Origin: Chloroflexota bacterium
GTDB lineage: Bacteria; Chloroflexota; Limnocylindria; QHBO01
DNA length: 11,205 nt
Reading direction: 5' to 3'
Assembly: GCA_029865285.1 (NCBI GenBank)
Contig: JAOUHE010000048.1
Span: 1 to 11,205 of the forward strand
The notes beneath the pieces were generated by a model. It ran no database searches. It was given only the letters and a program-made list of their open reading frames with translations, and was not told where the DNA came from. The position numbers were made by a program, and so were the translations under genes. Below, piece after piece: positions 5,618 to 11,205 of this stretch (position 1 is the first letter of the stretch; every line of letters starts with the position of its first letter).

Positions 5618-6387
5618 CGGCCCAGCCAGCGGCGAACGGCCTTGGAGGCGACCGCCCAGCGGGTGGTCAGGTGGATCAGTTTTGTCGAGCGGGTGCCGTG
5701 CCACTCATTCTGGGGGAGCGCCGCCCGGAGCTCGTCCGCGGTGTCGAATGCGGGCAGTGCGTTGACGCTCATCGCCACCTCCGGCCCGGAATGGGTGTCA
5801 GAACACGCGATGCCCGGGATGCCGAAGCGGCCGGCCAGCTCCTGCGCACGCAGGTTGTGGCGGCCCAGGGTGACGCGGCTGTTGAAGACCTCGATGGCGT
5901 CGATCTTGCCGGCCTCGGCCAGGGCAAGAAGCGGGGCTTCGCGAATGTGCGAGCGGCGGAACGGGTCATACGGATGCGGGACGAAGACGAGGCCGCCCTG
6001 CGCGTGGATCGCATCGGCCGTCTCTGCGGCCGAGAGGCCAGGCGGGATGGTGCTCGTCAGGAAGACACCGACGATCTCGCCATCGGCGCTCGACACCTCC
6101 TCGCCCAGGATGATGTGCAGCCCCTCGCTCATCCCCATCTCGGCGACCCGGTCGCGGACCGCCGCCGCGCCCTCGACGTTGTTGTGGTTGGTGATCGCCA
6201 CATGCGTCAGGCCCCGCTCGATGGCGAGGCGGATGTATCGGTCCTCGTGGAGGACCGAGTCCCGGCTGTGCCGCGTGTGAACGTGGAAGTCGGCGAATGC
6301 GAGGGAGCGGCCAGCGAGCCTGTCGGTCACCGCGGCGCCGTGCTCCAGGACCGAAACGGCCGTGGCGGCCGGAGCCGCCATCTTCAC
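5614..6387 (-). CDS. PHP-domain metal-dependent hydrolase
   Basis: The 257-residue product has the motif series of the PHP superfamily: DFHVHTRHS (33-41), ITNHNN (65-70), GEEVSS (95-100), VPHPYDPFRR (136-145), EVFNSR (166-171) and SDTHSG (196-201). The His and Asp residues of these motifs bind a di- or trinuclear metal centre in relatives. Motif two has Asn67 where ITDHN is commonest. PHP enzymes are mostly phosphoesterases; one branch includes capsule-controlling tyrosine phosphatases. This one shows no polymerase or histidinol-phosphatase context. The GTG at 6387 overlaps the mreB stop as GTGA; ATG 6381 is an alternative with the same coupling. It overlaps the flippase-like gene downstream by 4 bp. 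No signal peptide is seen, so it should be cytoplasmic. The substrate cannot be told from sequence; an envelope lipid- or polysaccharide-related phosphoester is my guess from context. Confidence 0.88.
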   Translation of the reverse strand: MKMAAPAATAVSVLEHGAAVTDRLAGRSLAFADFHVHTRHSRDSVLHEDRYIRLAIERGLTHVAITNHNNVEGAAAVRDRVAEMGMSEGLHIILGEEVSSADGEIVGVFLTSTIPPGLSAAETADAIHAQGGLVFVPHPYDPFRRSHIREAPLLALAEAGKIDAIEVFNSRVTLGRHNLRAQELAGRFGIPGIACSDTHSGPEVAMSVNALPAFDTADELRAALPQNEWHGTRSTKLIHLTTRWAVASKAVRRWLGR

Positions 6388-7379
6388 GAGCCGCTCACCA
6401 GGCTCTTGCGGAACGAGTGGAAGTGCTCGAGCGCCAGCCCCGTGCCGACCGCAACGCAGTTGAGCGCGTTGTCCGCGACGTGGCAGGGGATGCCGGTCAC
6501 CTGGGTCAGCATCGTGTCGAGGTTGCGCAGCAGCGAGCCGCCGCCGGTCATCACCATCCCCTTGTCGATGATGTCGCTGCTCAGCTCGGGCGGCGTCTGC
6601 TCCAGCACGTTGCGCACCGCGGTGATGATCTGCGCCAGCGGCGTCTCGATCGCCTCGGTCACCTCCGTAGAGCTGATCGGGATGGTCCGTGGCAGGCCGG
6701 CGATCATGTCACGCCCCTTCACGTCGATCGTCATCGGTTCCTCAAGCGGCAGTGCCGACCCGACCGCGATCTTGACCTCCTCGGCGGTGCGCTCACCGAT
6801 CATCAGGTTGTACTTGCGCCGGATGTAGCTGGCGATCGCCTCGTCAAGCTTCGTGCCGCCGACGCGCACCGAGTCGGCCACCACGATGCCGCCCAGCGCA
6901 ATCACTGCGATCTCGGTCGTGCCCCCGCCGATATCCACGACCATGTTCCCCGACGGCCCGGAGATCGGGACGTTGGCGCCGATCGCGGCGGCCAGCGGTT
7001 CCTCGATCAGGTACGCGTCGCGTGCGCCGGCCTTGAGGGCGGCGTCCCGGACAGCACGCTTTTCCACGCTCGTCACGCCGGTCGGGACGCTGATCATGAC
7101 GTCAGGCTTGAAGATGCGCACCCGCGCGACCTTGTTGATCACGTACCGAAGCATCGCCTCGGTGATCAGGTAGTCAGCGATGACGCCCTCGCGCATCGGC
7201 CGGATGGCCCGCACGTTGCCGGGGGTGCGCCCGATCATCTCGCGCGCCTCCTCGCCCACCGCCACGAGGCGGTTGTCGTCGTCGCTGATGGCCACCACCG
7301 ATGGCTCGTTGAGGACGACGCCCTTGCCCTGGACGTAGACCAGGATGTTGGCGGTGCCGAGGTCGATGCCGATCTTCAT
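6384..7379 (-). CDS. mreB: Rod-shape actin homologue MreB/Mbl
   Basis: The 331-residue protein matches MreB/Mbl throughout. It has the phosphate-1 loop GIDLGTANILVYV (4-16), VLNEPSVVA, AVGEEAREMIGRTPGN, the phosphate-2 loop MVVDIGGGTTEIAVI, GERTAEEVKI, GRDMIAGLPRTI, LEQTPPELSSDIIDKG and the adenosine loop TGGGSLLRNLD. MreB forms ATP-dependent filaments under the membrane that steer the elongation machinery for peptidoglycan. Usual length is 333-348. This one starts directly at MKIGIDLG and lacks the short amphipathic or hydrophobic lead that helps several MreBs bind membrane; no in-frame start exists upstream to add one. mreC and mreD do not follow; a PHP gene does. Position after murA resembles mbl in Bacillus. 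A TATACT box upstream suggests an independent promoter. mreB versus mbl cannot be decided here. Confidence 0.96.
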   Translation of the reverse strand: MKIGIDLGTANILVYVQGKGVVLNEPSVVAISDDDNRLVAVGEEAREMIGRTPGNVRAIRPMREGVIADYLITEAMLRYVINKVARVRIFKPDVMISVPTGVTSVEKRAVRDAALKAGARDAYLIEEPLAAAIGANVPISGPSGNMVVDIGGGTTEIAVIALGGIVVADSVRVGGTKLDEAIASYIRRKYNLMIGERTAEEVKIAVGSALPLEEPMTIDVKGRDMIAGLPRTIPISSTEVTEAIETPLAQIITAVRNVLEQTPPELSSDIIDKGMVMTGGGSLLRNLDTMLTQVTGIPCHVADNALNCVAVGTGLALEHFHSFRKSLVSGS

Positions 7380-7423
7380 GCGCGCGTGTTGCGTCCTTCG
7401 CGGGTGAGCCTGGGGCGACCGAA

Positions 7424-7429
7424 AGTATA
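7424..7429 (-). promoter_or_regulatory. -10 box TATACT upstream of mreB
   Basis: On the - strand, TATACT (7429-7424) is the best -10 match in the window, standing out in GC-rich DNA in the 75-base gap between murA and mreB. Transcription would begin near 7417, giving a leader of about 38 bases that contains AAGGA (7398-7394), 14 bases before the ATG. The -35 region (around GCAGGA) is poor. It would drive mreB, the PHP gene and the flippase-like gene. Confidence 0.55.
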
Positions 7430-7454
7430 CCGATGCGCCTGGGTCATCCTGCGA

Positions 7455-8729
7455 TCAGGCGTCGATGCGCGTGATCCGCGCGCCGAGTGCGACCAGCTTC
7501 GACTCGATCGCCTCGTAGCCGCGGTCCACGTGCTCTACGCCCGAGATGACGCTCGTGTCGCTGGCCGACAGGGCGGCGAGGATCATCGTGGCGCCGGCGC
7601 GCAGGTCGGCGATCTCCACCTCGCGACCGTGGAGTGGCGTGGGGCCGGCGATGCGGGCGCGCCGCTCGTCGAGCGCCTCGATGACGGCACCCATCTTCAC
7701 CAGCTCCATGGTGTAGTCGAGCCGATCCTCGTAGATCGTCTCGTGGATAGAAGAGACTCCGTCGGCCTGGGTCATCAGCACGGCGAGCGGGGCCTGGAGG
7801 TCGGTGGCGAATCCCGGGTAGGGTTGGGTCTCGACATCGGCAGCTCGGTACGTGTCAGCGGCCCGGACGCGCAGGCCGTCGTCGGTCGTCTCGATGTCCA
7901 CGCCCATGCCGGCAATCGTGTCGGTGAAGGAGCCCATGTGCGCCGGCTCGACGCCACGGATGGTGATGTCGCCGCCGGTGACCGCAGCGGCAATCGCAAA
8001 CGTGCCCGCCTCGAGCCGATCGCCGATCACGCGGTGCTCGACGCCGTGCAGCCGATCGACCCCCTCGATCTCGAGCCGATGCGGGGCGGTCCGTTCGATC
8101 CTCGCGCCCATGGCGCACAGCATCGCGATCAGGTCATCGACCTCCGGCTCCTGTGCGGCATTGGAGATGACCGTGGTGCCCTTCGCCAGGGTCGCCGCCA
8201 GCATGGCGTTCTCGGTGCCCATCACCGTGACGTACGGAAATTCGATGTGCGCGCCGCGCAGCCCCGACGGAGCCTCGGCAAAGTAGTAGCCGTTCTTGTA
8301 TTCGATCTCGGCGCCCAGGGTCTGCATCGCCTCGACGTGGAGATCCACTGGTCGCCGCCCGATCCGGTCCCCGCCTGGGTTGCTGATGATCACCCGTCCG
8401 AAGCGGGTGAGCAGCGGACCGAGCAGGATGAAGCTGGAGCGCATCTTCATGGCCGCCTCGAGCGGCACGAAGAGCCAGTTGGCGGCACCCGCCCGCATCT
8501 CGAGGACGCCCTCGCCGGCCGCCCCATCGGTGCGTTCCAGGTCGAAGCCGATATCGGACATGGTTCTGGCCATGATCCGCACGTCGCTGATCTGCGGGAC
8601 GTTGGTCAGGCGGCACGCATCATCGGTCAGCGCGGCAGCGGCCATCATCTTGAGCACGGCGTTCTTGGCGCCGGCGATGCGGACATCGCCCTGCAGCGGC
8701 GTCCCCCCGGTGACGATGAACTTCTGCAC
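7455..8729 (-). CDS. murA: UDP-N-acetylglucosamine 1-carboxyvinyltransferase MurA, Cys-to-Asp type
   Basis: The 424-residue length is normal (E. coli 419). The enzyme transfers enolpyruvate from PEP to UDP-GlcNAc, the first committed step of peptidoglycan synthesis, in the cytoplasm. Visible features are K22-N23 in GAKNA, R97 in KMRSS, the catalytic loop NPGGDRIGRRPVDLH (118-132), EHRVIGDRLEAGTFA, D310 in FATDLQA and the closing DLRAGA and DRGYE. The loop position equal to E. coli Cys115 is Asp121 (GGD instead of GGC). This swap is known in Mycobacterium tuberculosis, Chlamydia and Borrelia MurA, keeps activity and prevents alkylation by fosfomycin. VMGTEN replaces the usual VGATEN. The start is GTG 8729, 7 bases after a TAGACT box and without a Shine-Dalgarno sequence, so a leaderless message is likely. 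It sits 18 bases after the 108-codon gene. Confidence 0.95.
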   Translation of the reverse strand: MQKFIVTGGTPLQGDVRIAGAKNAVLKMMAAAALTDDACRLTNVPQISDVRIMARTMSDIGFDLERTDGAAGEGVLEMRAGAANWLFVPLEAAMKMRSSFILLGPLLTRFGRVIISNPGGDRIGRRPVDLHVEAMQTLGAEIEYKNGYYFAEAPSGLRGAHIEFPYVTVMGTENAMLAATLAKGTTVISNAAQEPEVDDLIAMLCAMGARIERTAPHRLEIEGVDRLHGVEHRVIGDRLEAGTFAIAAAVTGGDITIRGVEPAHMGSFTDTIAGMGVDIETTDDGLRVRAADTYRAADVETQPYPGFATDLQAPLAVLMTQADGVSSIHETIYEDRLDYTMELVKMGAVIEALDERRARIAGPTPLHGREVEIADLRAGATMILAALSASDTSVISGVEHVDRGYEAIESKLVALGARITRIDA

Positions 8730-8736
8730 GAGGGCC

Positions 8737-8744
8737 AGTCTACC
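8737..8744 (-). promoter_or_regulatory. Leaderless-type -10 box (GG-TAGACT) for murA
   Basis: TAGACT (8742-8737 on the - strand) is followed by exactly 7 bases and the GTG start of murA. The box fills most of the 18-base gap after the stop of the 108-codon gene. The spacing equals that before the 39-codon gene. It implies that murA can be transcribed separately from the atp genes, with a message starting at or near its GTG. Confidence 0.5.
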
Positions 8745-8747
8745 GCC

Positions 8748-9074
8748 CTAGCCGGGCCACGCCTCTTTCCACTCGTGCGGGCCGCGGTGGTGCCCGTCAC
8801 ACAGGCCAACGCGGCCGCCCATGTGCCGCGAGGGCAGGAACGGCTGCATGCCATCCTCGAAGGGTGTCGGGGCGGAGTTGCAGAGCATGTAGCGCCGGTC
8901 CCTGGCCCATTCGTAGGCGTGGTCGGCGGAACAGAAAGCGTAGCCCCTGGTGAAGTTGGGGCTCGGGCCTGGCGCAGGCATCCCGGCCAGCCCGATCGGA
9001 CCCGACTCCCGCACGATCTCGATTCGTACCGGCAGCAGCGGGAAGCGCGCCCCGCAGTGATCGCAGGGCTGCAT
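8748..9074 (-). CDS. Small Cys/His-containing protein, unknown (putative zinc binder)
   Basis: This 108-residue product is not recognised. It starts with CDHC (C4, C7) followed by GARFPLLPVRIEI, then has GYAFCSADHAYEWARD (45-60, with C48 and H52) and later single cysteines C65 and C92 near an HH pair (95-96). A CxxC knuckle followed by an F-C-S-x-x-H/C element and an aromatic helix is typical of treble-clef or TRASH-like zinc fingers, so metal binding is plausible. The start ATG 9074 overlaps the TGA stop of the 65-codon gene as TGATG, a translation re-initiation signal. That coupling and the co-directional position between atpC and murA argue that it is a real gene. Function is unknown. Confidence 0.7.
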   Translation of the reverse strand: MQPCDHCGARFPLLPVRIEIVRESGPIGLAGMPAPGPSPNFTRGYAFCSADHAYEWARDRRYMLCNSAPTPFEDGMQPFLPSRHMGGRVGLCDGHHRGPHEWKEAWPG

Positions 9075-9271
9075 CAGGCCAGGTAGTGGTCGCCGTCATC
9101 GGGCGAATGACGTTCGATGAAGGTTGGATCGTCGTTCGGGTCCTCGCCCGGCGGCGAACCGCGGTGGGGCGCGAAGTCGACCGGGCAGATGAACGGGTAC
9201 TCGCGGCTGATCTTGCGCAGCTCCTGCATCCGGCGGAACGGCTTCTCGCGAGGCGTCTCCTGGTCATCCAC
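9074..9271 (-). CDS. Small hydrophilic protein of unknown function
   Basis: The 65-residue product starts at GTG 9271, 10 bases after the atpC stop, and ends in a TGA sharing one base with the next ATG (TGATG). It has a basic first third (REKPFRRMQELRKISREY), one cysteine (C29 in FICPVDFAP) and an acidic, Pro-rich tail (GEDPNDDP...SPDDGDHYLA). It has no membrane segment. It is not an ATP synthase subunit I recognise, although its spacing means it is co-translated with atpC. The frame is supported by this context and by the coupling to the 108-codon gene. A role cannot be assigned. Confidence 0.62.
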   Translation of the reverse strand: MDDQETPREKPFRRMQELRKISREYPFICPVDFAPHRGSPPGEDPNDDPTFIERHSPDDGDHYLA

Positions 9272-9281
9272 CGGACCGGCC

Positions 9282-9692
9282 CTAGCCGCGGCTCCGGCGG
9301 CGCGTCACGATGCGCTCGCGCATGAGGGCGGTCTGCAGCGCGGCCCGTACGCGCGCCAGGTCCACCGGGTCGTGCACTTCGCCCAGCTCGGCCTCCGCTT
9401 TGCGACGCGCCTCGACCGCCTTGGCCTCGTCGATCTCGTCGGTGTGCTCGGCGAGGTCGGCCATCACGATCACCCGGTCGGCGCGCACCTCCACGAAGCC
9501 GCCGGAGATGAAGATCGCCTGCTCGGTGCCGGCCTTCTTGATCCGGAGCTCACCGATGCCGAGGGCGCTGATCAGCAACGTGTGATGCGGCAGGATGCCC
9601 AGCTCGCCGTCGATTCCGGGCACCGTCACCATGTCCACCTCGTCGGAGTAGGTGCGACGCTCAGGACTGACGATCTCCAGCTGGAGTGGCAT
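9282..9692 (-). CDS. atpC: ATP synthase F1 epsilon subunit
   Basis: The 136-residue product has the epsilon plan. Residues 1-85 form a beta-sandwich (LEIVSPERRTYSDEVDMVTVPGIDGELGILPHHTLLISAL...IFISGGFVEVRADRVIVMAD). Residues 86-130 form a two-helix tail (IDEAKAVEARRKAEAEL and DLARVRAALQTALMRERI). Epsilon joins the gamma stalk to the c-ring, and its helices can fold up to inhibit ATP hydrolysis. It follows atpD after 7 bases and precedes two small unknown genes, the first 10 bases away. The basic end (RRRSRG) is slightly longer than usual. Confidence 0.95.
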   Translation of the reverse strand: MPLQLEIVSPERRTYSDEVDMVTVPGIDGELGILPHHTLLISALGIGELRIKKAGTEQAIFISGGFVEVRADRVIVMADLAEHTDEIDEAKAVEARRKAEAELGEVHDPVDLARVRAALQTALMRERIVTRRRSRG

Positions 9693-9699
9693 CGGTCTA

Positions 9700-11106
<1,407 letters not shown>

Positions 11107-11109
11107 CGG

Positions 11110-11130
11110 TTAGTTGGTCTCCTCACTCAT
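11110..11130 (-). other. Six-codon mini-frame (MSEETN) before atpD
   Basis: On the - strand, ATG (11130-11128) opens a six-codon frame ended by TAA (11112-11110), just three bases before the atpD ATG and in the same reading phase. The GAGGAG that would serve atpD lies within it. It may be chance, a remnant of a longer atpD N-terminus, or a short leader. No functional evidence is visible. Confidence 0.25.
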
Positions 11131-11140
11131 GCCTGGGTGC

Positions 11141-11205
11141 CTAGCCGGCCATGGCCTCGGCCCCGGAGGCGATCTCGATCATCTCGCGGGTAATGGTTGC
11201 CTGGC
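11141..11205 (-). CDS. atpG: ATP synthase F1 gamma subunit, C-terminal end only
   Basis: The last 20 codons are in the window, ending with TAG at 11143-11141. The sequence QATITREMIEIASGAEAMAG matches the conserved C-terminus of gamma (E. coli: ...RQASITQELTEIVSGAAAV), the helix that forms the rotor shaft inside the alpha-beta ring. The rest lies beyond the right edge. Position directly before atpD is the standard gamma-beta order. Confidence 0.92.
   Translation of the reverse strand, partial: QATITREMIEIASGAEAMAG

Noticed and set aside
5618..5704. Upstream extension of the flippase-like gene by 29 codons
   Set aside because: The extra residues lie within the 3' end of the PHP gene and do not resemble the family; the ATGA overlap at 5617-5614 marks the more likely start.
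7431..7470. Direct repeat CGATGCGC and a CGCCTG/CAGGCG inverted repeat around the murA stop
   Set aside because: Short, with a 14-base loop and no T-run; such matches are expected by chance in GC-rich DNA.
6297..9086. A 929-codon open frame on the + strand
   Set aside because: It is fully antisense to murA, mreB and the 108-codon gene, which all have clear motifs. Its translation is rich in Arg, His, Asp and Gly with no domain, as expected for an antisense frame in GC-rich DNA.

Overview
This window comes from a GC-rich bacterium and is mostly housekeeping DNA. The protein mix fits the Chloroflexota, possibly a Limnocylindria-like soil or freshwater lineage. The clues are a Tad-type pilus protein, long-form ribosome hibernation factor, MreB with no obvious membrane-binding N-terminus, a MurA with Asp in place of the catalytic Cys, and TAnnnT -10 boxes placed very close to start codons. 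The placement is inferred from protein features and was not tested by a search.

Left part (1-2823, + strand): the 3' end of a secreted TadG-like pilus-associated protein, closed by a strong GC-rich hairpin. It is followed by a DUF192 protein, a ComF-type phosphoribosyltransferase and a long-form ribosome hibernation promoting factor. A block of short tandem repeats lies between the DUF192 gene and comF.

Middle (2851-4400): a 39-codon single-helix membrane protein (- strand) is divergent from endonuclease IV (nfo, + strand), and the two start codons overlap inside one CATG. The nfo gene runs tail-to-tail into a small Cro/CI-type regulator, overlapping it by 17 bp.

Right part (4541-11205), all on the - strand, read from high to low coordinates: end of atpG, atpD, atpC, two small uncharacterised genes (65 and 108 codons), murA, mreB, a PHP-domain hydrolase, and a multi-pass flippase-like membrane protein. 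Several junctions overlap by 1-4 bp (TGATG, GTGA, ATGA), which implies translational coupling. The order atpD-atpC-small genes-murA-mreB resembles the atp-murAA-mbl neighbourhood of Firmicutes. Energy generation is thus physically followed by the first committed step of peptidoglycan synthesis, the cell-shape cytoskeleton, and a hydrolase/membrane-protein pair that may act on the envelope.

No rRNA, tRNA, CRISPR array, insertion sequence or phage gene was seen. The most noteworthy points are the Cys-to-Asp MurA, the mreB-PHP-flippase operon, the two unknown small genes after atpC, apparent leaderless promoters, the overlapping divergent start codons, and the 11-bp repeats before comF.
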